Shown: positions 1 to 7,429 of the stretch, piece after piece
Layout of the letters: every line of letters starts with the position of its first letter
Position numbering within the stretch: the stretch's first letter is position 1
From: Rhodospirillales bacterium
GTDB taxonomy: Bacteria; Pseudomonadota; Alphaproteobacteria; Acetobacterales; Acetobacteraceae
Length of the DNA stretch: 13,768 bases
Direction: 5' to 3'
NCBI GenBank assembly: GCA_025352915.1
Contig: JANXSA010000363.1
Span: forward strand, 1 to 13,768
Program-made: the position numbers and the translations under genes
The notes under the pieces: model-generated
The model's database searches: none
What the model was told of the DNA's origin: nothing
What the model saw: only the letters and a program-made list of their open reading frames with translations

Positions 1-756
1 CAGCGCATGCGGCGTGGCATGCTCCGGCAACCCGTTCTGCGCGCGGAACACCCGCATCGTCCGCTGCGCCACCCCGGCGTTCAGCCGCTCGCCCCGCACC
101 CCCACGAACAGCGCCGCGGCCGGATCGCCCGCCCCAGGATGCAGCCGCAACCACGCGCCAATCGCCGCCCGCACCACCGGCAAAACCGGCACGATGCGCG
201 GCTTCGACCCCTTGCCGACGACGCGCAGCATGGCATCCGTGCCCTCGCGCGGCGCCTCGCCCACGTTCAGCGCCAAGGCCTCGGCAATCCGCAATCCGCT
301 GCCATACAACAGGCTGAACAATGCGGTATCGCGCGCCTGGGTGAACGCCGCCTCGCTCGCCTCGCCGATATCATTCGCCACCGACAGCGCCTCCGCCGGA
401 CTCAGCGCATGCGGCAAGGGCGGCTTGGCCCGCGGTGTCGCCAACAGCGAAATCTGCGCATTCGCCACCCCGTGCCGCCGCGCCAGAAACTTGAAGAAAC
501 TGCGCACCGCCGCCACATGCCGCGCCCGCGTGGCATTCCCCGCCCCCCGCCGCGCCTCCCACGCCAGCCAGGCGCGCAAATCCGCCGCCCGCAGCCCCCC
601 CAGCGCCGGCAAATCCGCCTCCGCCCCAAGATGCTCGGTCAAAAACCGCAGGAACGCCCCAGTATCCCGCCCATACGCCTCCACGGTCAGCGGCGACGCC
701 CGCCGCTCATGCGCCAGCCATGCCAGAAACCCAACGCGAGCTTCCCCCGCCATCAT
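1..756 (-). CDS. xerC: Tyrosine recombinase XerC (3' end cut by window edge)
   Basis: Site-specific tyrosine recombinase. With XerD, the family resolves chromosome dimers at dif near the terminus, in the cytoplasm. The reverse strand reads open for 252 codons up to base 1. The N-terminal SAM-like DNA-binding domain is at about residues 5-95 (LTVEAYGRD, VAAVRSFFKFL). The catalytic domain starts at about 115: first active-site Arg is R156 in YGSGLRIAE, the beta-hairpin Lys is K182 in GKGSKPR, and TPHAL at 248-252 holds the first His of the HxxR box. The rest of HxxR and the nucleophilic Tyr, about 50 residues by family length, lie outside the window. The start is ATGATG at 756/753, overlapping the DUF484 stop TGA, so the two are probably translationally coupled. 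DUF484 next to xerC is a common proteobacterial arrangement. The motifs fit XerC or XerD; the DUF484 neighbour favours XerC. Confidence 0.93.
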   Translation of the reverse strand, partial: MMAGEARVGFLAWLAHERRASPLTVEAYGRDTGAFLRFLTEHLGAEADLPALGGLRAADLRAWLAWEARRGAGNATRARHVAAVRSFFKFLARRHGVANAQISLLATPRAKPPLPHALSPAEALSVANDIGEASEAAFTQARDTALFSLLYGSGLRIAEALALNVGEAPREGTDAMLRVVGKGSKPRIVPVLPVVRAAIGAWLRLHPGAGDPAAALFVGVRGERLNAGVAQRTMRVFRAQNGLPEHATPHAL

Positions 757-1370
757 CTGCCGAGTGCGGCCGCCACCGCGCGCGCCAGAAACGCCAGCGG
801 CCCCGCCCCCTGCGCCGAATCCAGCGGCGCCGCATCGCGCACCGCCAAGGCAATTAACGCTGGCGGACCCTCCCCCGGCAGCCGCAGCAGTGCCTCATGC
901 CGCGCCAGCCGGGCGGCCTCGCCATGCAGCGCCAGCGCATCCTCGCCGCCCTCGCGGAACACCACGGACCGGTGCCCCAACAGCCGCACCACCTGGCCCG
1001 GCGCCAACGGCCGTGCGCCCGCCAGATCGTCCTCGATGCACAGGCTCGCCGCATCCACCGCCAGCAGCACCGGAAACACCGCGCTCACACAATCGGCCGG
1101 ATTATCGCTGCGGATCAGCGCCAGCACCGCCTCCTGTACCCGCACCGACATTCCCGCCGCCGCCCGCCCGGCCGCCAACACGCCATCGGCCCGCTCGGCC
1201 ATCTCGCCGGCATAAGCGCGCTCGGCACTCAACATCGCCGCCATGTGATCGGCCATCCGCTCACCATGCACCCGTGCCGGAGGGGCCAAGGCACGGTACA
1301 GCTCTGGCCGATCCGCCAGAAAGTCAGGATGGGCCCGCAGGTAAGCGACGACTTCCTCGTCGCGGTTCAT
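753..1370 (-). CDS. DUF484 family protein (YigA-like)
   Basis: A 205-aa soluble protein of the DUF484 family. The family has a GAF-like fold and no firmly established biochemical role. The N-terminus MNRDEEVVAYLRAHPDFLADRPEL has the family's typical 'V..YL..HPDFL...PEL' helix. A short helical linker follows at about 40-75, then a GAF-like region at about 75-195 (SLCIEDDL, RSVVFREGG, ALIALAVRD). The stop codon sits inside the ATGATG start of xerC, so the two form an operon; the E. coli order dapF-yigA-xerC is similar. No clear Shine-Dalgarno precedes the ATG. The bases just upstream belong to the AT-rich foldback repeat that fills the gap to the transaldolase gene, so that repeat forms the proximal leader. 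Family assignment is good; function is unknown. Confidence 0.85.
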   Translation of the reverse strand: MNRDEEVVAYLRAHPDFLADRPELYRALAPPARVHGERMADHMAAMLSAERAYAGEMAERADGVLAAGRAAAGMSVRVQEAVLALIRSDNPADCVSAVFPVLLAVDAASLCIEDDLAGARPLAPGQVVRLLGHRSVVFREGGEDALALHGEAARLARHEALLRLPGEGPPALIALAVRDAAPLDSAQGAGPLAFLARAVAAALGR

Positions 1371-1379
1371 AGTAAGAAG

Positions 1380-1476
1380 AAGTCTTCTTTTTCTGTAGAA
1401 AAAGAAGCAAAAAGACTTTCATCCATTAGCAAGCGGATAAAAGTTTTTTGGTTCTTTTTTTCAAAAAAGAACACTT
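1380..1476. repeat. AT-rich foldback element, copy 1
   Basis: A left arm (1380-1424, beginning AAGTCTTCTTTTTCTG) and a right arm (1435-1476) are imperfect reverse complements separated by about 10 bases. Each arm also contains its own hairpin, for example CTTCTTTTTC against GAAAAAGAAG. The element starts 9 bases upstream of the DUF484 start codon and ends 3 bases from the transaldolase stop codon. It therefore fills nearly the whole gap. The same arms recur at 7155-7373 and 9140-9295. This copy is the shortest and most diverged between its two arms. Confidence 0.8.
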
Positions 1477-1479
1477 GCC

Positions 1480-2136
1480 TTACGCGATCGTCTGCCCCGT
1501 CTTCGCCCAATCGGCCAAAAATGCCGCCAGCCCCTTATCGGTCAGCGGGTGGCCATACAGCATCCGCAGCACGTGTGGCGGCAGCGTCACCACATGCGCG
1601 CCCAGCTTGGCCGACTCGACCACATGGATCGGATGGCGCGCGCTGGCCACCAGGACCTCGGTCTTCAGGGCGGGGTAGTTGCGATAGATCTGCATGATAT
1701 CGGCAATCAGCCCCATGCCGTCCTGGCCGATATCATCCAGCCGGCCGACGAACGGACTGACGAAGGTCGCCCCCGCCTTGGCCGCCAGCAGCGCCTGGGC
1801 GGCGGAGAAGCACAGTGTGACATTGGTCTTCACGCCGTCGGAGGTCAGCGCCTTGCAGGCGCGCAGCCCATCCGGCGTCAGCGGCAGCTTGACGGTGACG
1901 TTGACGGCGATCTTCTTCAGCACCGCGGCCTCGCGCATCATGCCATCGTAGTCGGTCGCCGCCACCTCGGCGCTGACCGGCCCCTCGACCAGGGCGCAGA
2001 TTTCGGCGATGACATCGAGGATCTTGCGGCCGGACTTGGCGATCAGCGACGGGTTGGTGGTCACCCCGTCCAGCAGGCCGGAGGCGGCGAGGGACTTGAT
2101 CTCCGCGGTATCGGCGGTATCGACAAAGAATTTCAT
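1480..2136 (-). CDS. tal: Transaldolase, small TalC/FSA-like type
   Basis: Cytoplasmic class I aldolase-fold enzyme of the non-oxidative pentose phosphate pathway. It transfers a dihydroxyacetone unit between sugar phosphates. The 218 aa match the small single-barrel subfamily (about 215-220 aa). The start [14 protein letters not shown] is the family's usual N-terminus. [11 protein letters not shown] is at 26-36 and the Schiff-base lysine is K83 in VTVKLPLT. The residues that separate transaldolase from fructose-6-phosphate aldolase are E57 (Gln59 in E. coli FSA) and F129 in SPFVGR (Tyr131 in FSA). Both point to transaldolase. A longer frame running back to 2340 crosses the divergent priA start and is not used. 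It is divergent from priA across a 59-bp gap and is followed by foldback copy 1 and then DUF484-xerC. Confidence 0.95.
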   Translation of the reverse strand: MKFFVDTADTAEIKSLAASGLLDGVTTNPSLIAKSGRKILDVIAEICALVEGPVSAEVAATDYDGMMREAAVLKKIAVNVTVKLPLTPDGLRACKALTSDGVKTNVTLCFSAAQALLAAKAGATFVSPFVGRLDDIGQDGMGLIADIMQIYRNYPALKTEVLVASARHPIHVVESAKLGAHVVTLPPHVLRMLYGHPLTDKGLAAFLADWAKTGQTIA

Positions 2137-2195
2137 GGCGGTCTTCCGGATGGAGGGGCAGTCAGCAGCACATGGATCAGGGCAGATCATAGCGG

Positions 2196-4418
2196 ATGGC
2201 CGAGCGGAACAGAAAGCCGGACGCGCAGGGCGCCCTTGCGGTGAGCGACTTCGGCCGCGGGCAGACCGTGCCGGTGCTGCTGCCGTACCCCTTCGCTGGG
2301 CCCTTCGACTACCGCGTGCCCCAGGGCCTGACGGTAGCACCTGGCGATATCGTGCAGGTGCCGTTGAATCGCCGGGCAGAGATCGGCGTGGTCTGGGACG
2401 GCGCCGCCGAGGGCACGGTGGGCGACAACCGCCTGCGCCCGATCACCGCCCTGGTCGACACGCCGCCGATGCGCCCGGATATCCGCCAACTGGTCGACTG
2501 GATCGCCTCCTACACCGTGACCCCGCCCGGCGAGGTGCTGGCGATGGCGCTGCGCGTGCCTGCCACTCCGTCCGAGACCGCCCCCACCGGCTGGCGCCGC
2601 GCCGACCCCCTGCCCGAGGCACGCATCACCGCCCCGCGCCAGCGCGTGCTGGAGGTCCTGGGCACACGGCACGTCCCCGGCCCCGAACTGGCGAAACAGG
2701 CCGAGGTCTCCACCACCCTGCTGCGCGGCATGGCCGATGCCGGGTTGCTGGTCCCGGTCGCCCTGCCGGTCGTGCCGCCCTTCGCCCGCCCGGATCCCGA
2801 CCATCCCGGCCCCGCTTTGTCGGAAGACCAGGAGGCCGCCGCCGCCGATCTGCGTGCCGCCGTTGCCACCAAGCGTTTCTCTGTCACCCTGCTCGACGGC
2901 GTCACCGGCTCCGGCAAGACCGAGGTCTACCTCGAAGCGATCGCCGAATGCCTGCGCCAGGGACGGCAAATTCTGATCCTGCTGCCGGAGATCGCGCTGT
3001 CGTCGCAATGGCTGACCCGGTTTGGCCGCCGCTTCGGCGTGGCCCCCGCGGTCTGGCACTCCGATCTGTCATCGCGCACCCGCCGCATCACCTGGCGCGA
3101 GGTCAGCCTCGGCGCCGCCCCGGTGGTGGTCGGGGCCCGCTCGGCGCTGTTCCTGCCCTTCCCCGATCTCGGCCTGGTCATCATCGACGAGGAGCACGAG
3201 ACCGCGTTCAAACAGGAGGAAGGCGTGGTCTATCACGCCCGCGACATGGCCATTGTCCGCGCCCGGCTCTGCGCCGCCCCGGCGGTGCTGGTCTCGGCCA
3301 CGCCGAGCCTGGAGACCATGGCCAATGTTGAGGCCGGGCGTTACCAGCGCCTGCATTTGCCAGCCCGCTTCGGCGGTGCCAGCCTGCCCCAGGTCGCGCT
3401 GATCGATCTGCGCGCCACCCCGCCGGAGCGCGGCAAGTTCCTCTCCCCGCCGCTGGTCGAAGCCATTCATGCCACCTTCGCCCGCGGTGAACAGGCGATG
3501 CTGTTCCTCAACCGTCGTGGCTACGCCCCCCTGACCCTCTGCCGCAGCTGTGGCCACCGCATGCAATGCCCGAACTGCACCGCCTGGCTGGTCGAGCATC
3601 GCGCCCGCCGCATCCTGCAATGCCATCATTGCGGCCATACCATCCCGATCCCCCCGGAATGCCCGGAATGCAAGGCCGCCCACAGCCTCACCCCGGTCGG
3701 CCCCGGCGTCGAGCGGATCACCGAGGAAGCCCGGGAGACCTTCCCGGATGCCCGGCTGCTGGTGATGGCCAGCGACACCATCACCGGCCCGAACGCCGCC
3801 GCCGAGGCCGCCCAGGCGATCGAGGACCGGAAAGTGGACTTGATCATCGGCACCCAGATCGTCGCCAAGGGCTGGCATTTTCCGCATCTGACCCTGGTCG
3901 GCGCGATCGATGCCGATCTCGGCCTGGCCGGCGGCGATCTGCGGGCGGCCGAGCGCACCGTCCAGCTGCTGCACCAGGTTGCCGGCCGGGCGGGCCGGGC
4001 GGGAGCGCCCGGCCGGGTGATGCTGCAAACCTGGTCACCGGAGCACAAGGTGATGCAGGCTTTGGTCTCCGGCGATCTCGAAGCCTTCCGCGACAACGAG
4101 GCGGCTGAGCGGCGGCCGGGCAACTGGCCGCCTTATGGCCGGTTGGTGGCCTTGATCGTCTCGGCGGATACGGCGGAGGCGGCGGATATCGCGGCGCGTG
4201 ATCTGGGCCGGGCGGCGCCGATGGGGGACGGGATCCTGGTGCTTGGTCCCGCGCCGGCGCCGCTGGCGATTCTGCGCGGGCGGCATCGGCGGCGGTTGTT
4301 GTTGAAGGCGCGGCGGGATGTGGCGGTGCAGAAGCTGGTGCGGGAGTGGGTGGCGGCGGTATCGCCCGGGCGGGGGGTGAGGGTGGATATCGATATCGAT
4401 CCCGTGAGTTTCATGTAG
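2196..4418 (+). CDS. priA: Primosomal protein N' (replication restart helicase PriA)
   Basis: A superfamily 2 3'-5' DNA helicase that reloads the replisome at stalled forks. At 740 aa it has the usual PriA length. The N-terminal 3'-DNA-binding domain is at about 24-125 ([18 protein letters not shown]) and a winged-helix region at about 145-190. Walker A is [11 protein letters not shown] with K241. The Walker B DEEH box is D331-H334. Motif III is SATPS. Eight zinc-site cysteines are all present: C449, C452, C458, C461, C476, C479, C489 and C492. The late helicase motifs are [14 protein letters not shown] and [11 protein letters not shown]. The start ATG has only a weak upstream purine run. Nothing is missing or interrupted. 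It converges with the next gene, leaving a 6-bp gap between stop codons with no room for a separate terminator. Confidence 0.98.
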   Translation: MAERNRKPDAQGALAVSDFGRGQTVPVLLPYPFAGPFDYRVPQGLTVAPGDIVQVPLNRRAEIGVVWDGAAEGTVGDNRLRPITALVDTPPMRPDIRQLVDWIASYTVTPPGEVLAMALRVPATPSETAPTGWRRADPLPEARITAPRQRVLEVLGTRHVPGPELAKQAEVSTTLLRGMADAGLLVPVALPVVPPFARPDPDHPGPALSEDQEAAAADLRAAVATKRFSVTLLDGVTGSGKTEVYLEAIAECLRQGRQILILLPEIALSSQWLTRFGRRFGVAPAVWHSDLSSRTRRITWREVSLGAAPVVVGARSALFLPFPDLGLVIIDEEHETAFKQEEGVVYHARDMAIVRARLCAAPAVLVSATPSLETMANVEAGRYQRLHLPARFGGASLPQVALIDLRATPPERGKFLSPPLVEAIHATFARGEQAMLFLNRRGYAPLTLCRSCGHRMQCPNCTAWLVEHRARRILQCHHCGHTIPIPPECPECKAAHSLTPVGPGVERITEEARETFPDARLLVMASDTITGPNAAAEAAQAIEDRKVDLIIGTQIVAKGWHFPHLTLVGAIDADLGLAGGDLRAAERTVQLLHQVAGRAGRAGAPGRVMLQTWSPEHKVMQALVSGDLEAFRDNEAAERRPGNWPPYGRLVALIVSADTAEAADIAARDLGRAAPMGDGILVLGPAPAPLAILRGRHRRRLLLKARRDVAVQKLVREWVAAVSPGRGVRVDIDIDPVSFM

Positions 4419-4424
4419 GCGGGG

Positions 4425-5105
4425 TCAACGGGTGCGCGACTCGTAGGCCTTGATCGCCGCGGCCACGCCCATCTTCGACATGGCATCCAGCCGCGAGCGG
4501 AAGCGGGCGCAGGCGGGGCGGTCGTTGACGTCGACCAGCCAGAGTTCGTTGCCCGAGACGACGCCGAGGCGGACCACGATGCGGCGGCCGCGCAACTCGG
4601 TCGAGGCGACGCGGCCCATGCCGATGCCGTCGATCGACCAGGTGAGGTCGGGCAGGGACATGCCATCGTCCTCCGCCGAGCGGTCCGGGGCGCGGGCGAG
4701 GCTGGCCAGTTCGGCGGCGACGGCGGCGGCCTGGAGGTAGGTGTCGCGGTGCTGGATTGCCGAGAGCTGGCCCAGCCCGGCGGGGACCATGCCGTAGGTG
4801 GCGAAGACCGCCTTCACGTCGTCCAGGTGCGACAGATAGAGCACGATCTCGGCGCAGTCGCAGCGGTGCTGGCAGAGCTGGGCGGCGGCTTCGCGGACGA
4901 AGAAGGTGACTTCGCGGAAGCCGTGGCCGGGGCTTTCGTTGCTGTAGCCGAAGCGAATGCGCCAGGTGGCCCAGTCGCGTTTCCAGCGGAAGGTGTCGGT
5001 GACCAGCAGGCCGAGGATCTGGACCTGGACGATGTCGTGCACCACGCCCGGAGGGGGCGCGGCGAGGGGGGTTCGTTCAGGGTCGCGTCGGGTCCATCCG
5101 AACAT
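4425..5105 (-). CDS. Hypothetical protein with a CxxxCxC cluster
   Basis: I do not recognise this 226-aa protein. It has no signal peptide or membrane segment and looks cytoplasmic. A mixed alpha/beta first half (VVHDIVQVQILGLLVTD, WATWRIRFGYSN, REVTFFVREAAAQL) contains C78, C82 and C84 in LCQHRCDC. A negatively charged middle (about 138-150) leads to a beta-rich second half (TWSIDGIGMGRVAS, RRIVVRLGVVSGNELWLVDV) and an arginine-rich end. Codon composition matches the neighbouring genes, and the reading frame is clean over its whole length, so it is probably real. The ATG lacks an obvious Shine-Dalgarno. It converges on priA and diverges from the FAD oxidase gene. No function is proposed. Confidence 0.7.
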   Translation of the reverse strand: MFGWTRRDPERTPLAAPPPGVVHDIVQVQILGLLVTDTFRWKRDWATWRIRFGYSNESPGHGFREVTFFVREAAAQLCQHRCDCAEIVLYLSHLDDVKAVFATYGMVPAGLGQLSAIQHRDTYLQAAAVAAELASLARAPDRSAEDDGMSLPDLTWSIDGIGMGRVASTELRGRRIVVRLGVVSGNELWLVDVNDRPACARFRSRLDAMSKMGVAAAIKAYESRTR

Positions 5106-5142
5106 GGCAAGGATGGTGGCAGGCGGCGGTTAAGGAAGCATG

Positions 5143-5208
5143 ATCGCGCTCTCTTGCCACATCGGCGCCGCCGCGCCAAAGCTGAACTTGCATGCTGGAG
5201 AGCGCGAT
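5143..5208 (+). promoter_or_regulatory. Inverted repeat covering the RBS and start codon of the FAD oxidase gene
   Basis: ATCGCGCTCTC at 5143-5153 is perfectly complementary to GAGAGCGCGAT at 5198-5208. The right copy includes the Shine-Dalgarno (GGAG, 5197-5200) and the first two bases of the ATG at 5207. A smaller nested GGCGC/GCGCC pair lies between (5164-5177). In mRNA this could hide the ribosome site. As DNA it could be an operator overlapping the start. The repeat is seen; the regulatory role is inferred, and no promoter is clear in the short divergent gap. Confidence 0.4.
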
Positions 5209-6586
5209 GTCCCGACCTGTCGATGCCGTGATCGAAGCCGCCCGTGGCTTCATGGGCGAGCGGATGACCACCAATGCCGGGCTGCGCGATCATCATTCGC
5301 ACGGCCAGGACACGCAGACGCCGGTGCAGCCGGATGCCGTGGCGTTTGTCGAGACGACCGAGGAAGCATCCAAGCTTATGGCGCTTTGCCACGCCAATAG
5401 CGTTCCCGTTGTGCCGTTCGGGACCGGGACTTCGCTGGAGGGGCATGTGACGCCGGTGCGGGGCGGGATCAGTCTGGATTTGTCGAAGATGAATGCGGTC
5501 TTGGAAGTCAATGCGGCGGATATGGATTGCCGGGTGCAGGCGGGGGTTACGCATCGGAGTTTGAATACGCATCTGCGTGACCAAGGCCTGTTCTTTCCCG
5601 TCGATCCCGGGGCGGATGCCTCGCTGGGGGGGATGTGCGCGACGCGGGCGAGCGGGACGGCGGCGGTTCGGTATGGGACGATCCGGGAGAATGTGCTCGG
5701 GCTGACGGTGGTGCTGGCGGATGGGCGGGTGATCCGGACGGGCGGGCGGGTGCGCAAATCGGCGGCGGGGTATGACCTGACGCGGTTGTTCATCGGCAGC
5801 GAGGGGACGCTGGGCGTGATCACGGAGATTCAGTTGCGGCTGCATGGCATCCCGGAGGCGTCCAGTGCGGCGATCTGCCAGTTTTCCGAACTTGGCGCGG
5901 CGGTCGAAACCGTCATCGCGGTGATGCAGCTGGGCATTCCGGTCGCGCGGATCGAGCTGTTGGATGAGGTGCAGATGGCGGCGTGTATCAGCTATTCCAA
6001 GTTGGAGGGGTTGAAGGCGGTGCCGACGCTGTTCTTTGAGTTTCATGGCACGGCGGCTGGGGTGGCCGAGCAGGCGACGCAAGCGGAGGAAATCGCCGAG
6101 GGGTTCGGGGCGGACGGGTTCCAGTGGGCGACCGATGCCGCCGAGCGGAGCCGGCTGTGGCGGGCGCGGCATGATGCGTACTGGGCGGCGCTGGCGCTGA
6201 AGCCGGGGCACCAGGGGATTGCGACCGATGCCATCGTGCCGATCTCGCGGCTGGCGGAGGCGATCCTGGGGGCGCAGGCGGATATCAAGGCATCGGGGCT
6301 GACGGCGCCGATCGTCGGGCATGTCGGGGACGGGAATTTCCATACGGTGATCCTGGTGCCGCCGGAGGCCGGGGGGCTGGACCGGGCGTGGGAGCTGGAT
6401 AAGAAAATCGTGGCGCGGGCGCTGGCACTCGGCGGGTCGTGCAGCGGGGAGCATGGGGTGGGGCTGGGCAAGCGCGAGTTCTTGGAGGCGGAAGTCGGGG
6501 CGGAGGCGCTGGCGGTGATGCGGGGGCTGAAGGCCAGTCTTGATCCCAAGGGGATCCTCAATCCCGGGAAGATTTTTCTGAATTAG
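5207..6586 (+). CDS. FAD-linked oxidase, D-lactate dehydrogenase (LDHD/GlcD-like)
   Basis: A flavoenzyme of the vanillyl-alcohol-oxidase fold that oxidises a D-2-hydroxyacid, most likely D-lactate, to the keto acid. The 459 aa fit the LDHD/Dld1/GlcD family. The FAD-binding PCMH domain is at about 40-215: PFGTGTSLEGH at 70-80, DPGADASLGGM at 133-143, and GSEGTLGVITEI at 197-208. The C-terminal FAD-oxidase domain holds the metal and substrate motifs GHVGDGNFH (371-379) and SGEHGVGLGK (413-422), and ends LDPKGILNPGK. The start at 5207 is chosen because GGAG lies 6 bases upstream. An in-frame ATG at 5192 has no such site and would add only MLESA. No glcE/glcF partners are adjacent, so the electron acceptor cannot be told. 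Glycolate or D-2-hydroxyglutarate are possible alternative substrates. Confidence 0.92.
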   Translation: MSRPVDAVIEAARGFMGERMTTNAGLRDHHSHGQDTQTPVQPDAVAFVETTEEASKLMALCHANSVPVVPFGTGTSLEGHVTPVRGGISLDLSKMNAVLEVNAADMDCRVQAGVTHRSLNTHLRDQGLFFPVDPGADASLGGMCATRASGTAAVRYGTIRENVLGLTVVLADGRVIRTGGRVRKSAAGYDLTRLFIGSEGTLGVITEIQLRLHGIPEASSAAICQFSELGAAVETVIAVMQLGIPVARIELLDEVQMAACISYSKLEGLKAVPTLFFEFHGTAAGVAEQATQAEEIAEGFGADGFQWATDAAERSRLWRARHDAYWAALALKPGHQGIATDAIVPISRLAEAILGAQADIKASGLTAPIVGHVGDGNFHTVILVPPEAGGLDRAWELDKKIVARALALGGSCSGEHGVGLGKREFLEAEVGAEALAVMRGLKASLDPKGILNPGKIFLN

Positions 6587-7077
6587 TTGTTGTATCGTAA
6601 CAAATCGGGCATGAGTGGGCTATGGCGCCTGGGGGCGTTTTCGGCGGCGGGCGATGGGGGATCGCGGCCGGGGCGGGGGCGGGATGCCGGTTTGATGCCA
6701 AGCGTCGATCTGTCGGGTGCCGGGAGGAAGAGTCGGATGGCGCTTCGCTTATCCGACCTACGATTCGTCCGGAGCGGGTTGGCAGTTTGGGCGTGTGGTG
6801 CGCGGGGGCGGAATGCCGGCGTGCCGGCCCGACGCGGGCGGGCATGGCTGGCCAGGGCGATGAGGCGCTGACGCTTGATGGCGGGGGCGGGCGGCGGCAG
6901 GGTGCCGACCTGCCATAGGGCCAGGAGTTGTTCCAGGCGGCCGAAGATGCGGGCGAAAATGGCGGCGATCGCGGCGTGGATGGCCGCCGGCAACCAGACA
7001 CAGTTCTCCCGCCCGGCCTGCGCATCGCTGCGCAGGCCGGCGAATTGCTCGCCGAGGGAGGGGGGTTGGTTCTCCAT
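6583..7077 (-). CDS. Small hypothetical protein, conserved-looking N-terminus and low-complexity tail
   Basis: A 164-aa frame that I cannot assign to a named family. The first 65 or so residues look like a genuine protein: MENQPPSLGEQFAGLRSDA, then an alanine-rich amphipathic or membrane-proximal stretch around AIHAAIAAIFARIFGRLEQ, then LLALWQVGTLPPP. From about residue 70 it becomes Arg/Pro/Ala-rich and low in complexity. A REP-like palindrome lies within residues about 105-115, and the frame ends 4 bases inside the end of the oppositely oriented FAD oxidase gene. The tail may be a natural linker, or it may be non-native sequence read through after a REP insertion or frame loss. Its upstream gap contains foldback copy 2. 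Confidence 0.5.
   Translation of the reverse strand: MENQPPSLGEQFAGLRSDAQAGRENCVWLPAAIHAAIAAIFARIFGRLEQLLALWQVGTLPPPAPAIKRQRLIALASHARPRRAGTPAFRPRAPHAQTANPLRTNRRSDKRSAIRLFLPAPDRSTLGIKPASRPRPGRDPPSPAAENAPRRHSPLMPDLLRYNN
6732..6763. repeat. REP-like palindrome
   Basis: GTCGGAT at 6732-6738 and ATCCGAC at 6751-6757 form the outer stem. An inner GGCG-CTT-CGCT stem-loop and the trailing CTACGA follow. Read on the reverse strand it begins TCGTAGGTCGGATAAGCG. This closely resembles short extragenic palindromes seen in many proteobacterial genomes. Here it falls inside the frame of the small hypothetical gene, which is unusual for an extragenic element. The resemblance is from memory and was not checked by search. 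Confidence 0.55.
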
Positions 7078-7230
7078 GTCCGGATAATAACTAACGGGCT
7101 TTGGGAGAACAAGGAAAAATTTACGGCTGCGGGGATTTTTTCGAAGGTAGGACGAGTCTTCTTTTTGTGAACAAAAAGAAGCAAAAAAACTTTATCCGTT
7201 GGGGGGATGAGGGAGAGGGTCGTGCAGGAT

Positions 7231-7260
7231 GCGTGGATCTTTCGCTTCACTCAAGATGGC
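7231..7260. repeat. Core repeat B, copy in foldback 2
   Basis: GCGTGGATCTTTCGCTTCAC and the ten bases after it align to 9207-9236 with 5 mismatches in 30. The reverse strand contains TCACTC/GAGTGAAGCGAA-type sequence. This recalls the dispersed 'CATCCTGAG...GAAGGA' repeat found in many bacterial genomes, a likeness from memory only. Confidence 0.55.
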
Positions 7261-7295
7261 AATGATCTAGCGGTGGGGAGATACCCCTCACCCAA

Positions 7296-7318
7296 CCCTC
7301 TCCCCCAAGGGGAGAGGG
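7296..7318. terminator. Strong hairpin repeat CCCTCTCCCC / GGGGAGAGGG
   Basis: A perfect 10-bp stem (7296-7305 with 7309-7318) has a 3-base CAA loop. The plus strand continues with CTTTTCTTGCTTT, so it could terminate plus-strand transcription. The only nearby plus-strand gene ends about 700 bases earlier. Read from the minus strand it lies about 110 bases after the substrate-binding-protein stop. The preceding CCCTCACCCAA context makes it look like a widely dispersed repeat rather than a dedicated terminator. Confidence 0.5.
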
Positions 7319-7429
7319 CTTTTCTTGCTTTGAGGATGAAAGTTTTTGCTTCTTTTTTCAAAAAGAAGTGCTTGTTTGCTGGCGGCTAGGAAGCCCAGTT
7401 GATGGTTGGCATGGCGGCGTGGCGCGGGA

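Larger units (their letters stand above)
7155..7373. repeat. AT-rich foldback element, copy 2 (composite)
   Basis: The left arm (7155-7200, AGTCTTCTTTTTGTGAAC...) matches the left arms of copies 1 and 3. The right arm (7334-7373) is a diverged reverse-complement copy. The core is the longest of the three. It contains the repeat at 7231-7260, which is 25 of 30 identical to 9207-9236 in copy 3, and the CCCTCTCCCC hairpin at 7296-7318. It looks like a foldback element that has collected other repeats. Confidence 0.75.
7078..7429. other. Intergenic region made of repeats, no gene
   Basis: These 352 bases separate two minus-strand genes. They hold foldback copy 2 with a core repeat and a strong GC-rich hairpin, all listed separately. 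The short frames here have no coding character. The left part (7078-7150) is AT-richer, runs directly into the upstream side of the small hypothetical gene, and probably holds its promoter, but no convincing -35/-10 pair was seen. Confidence 0.6.

Noticed and set aside
7..1372. Two long plus-strand frames opposite xerC and DUF484
   Set aside because: They are Arg/Pro/Ala-rich shadows with no domains, lying over two recognisable minus-strand genes; high GC makes such frames common.
2137..2340. N-terminal extension of the transaldolase to 2340
   Set aside because: The family starts at [10 protein letters not shown]. The extension crosses the priA start and has low-complexity Arg/Ala-rich sequence.
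4814..6454. 546-aa minus-strand frame opposite the FAD oxidase and hypothetical genes
   Set aside because: Arg/Pro/His-rich composition without motifs; the opposite strand holds a full set of oxidase motifs.
7155..7200. Foldback arms as classical intrinsic terminators
   Set aside because: Each arm forms a hairpin but is AT-rich and not followed by a clean U tract in a consistent direction. Termination is left as a possibility, not called.
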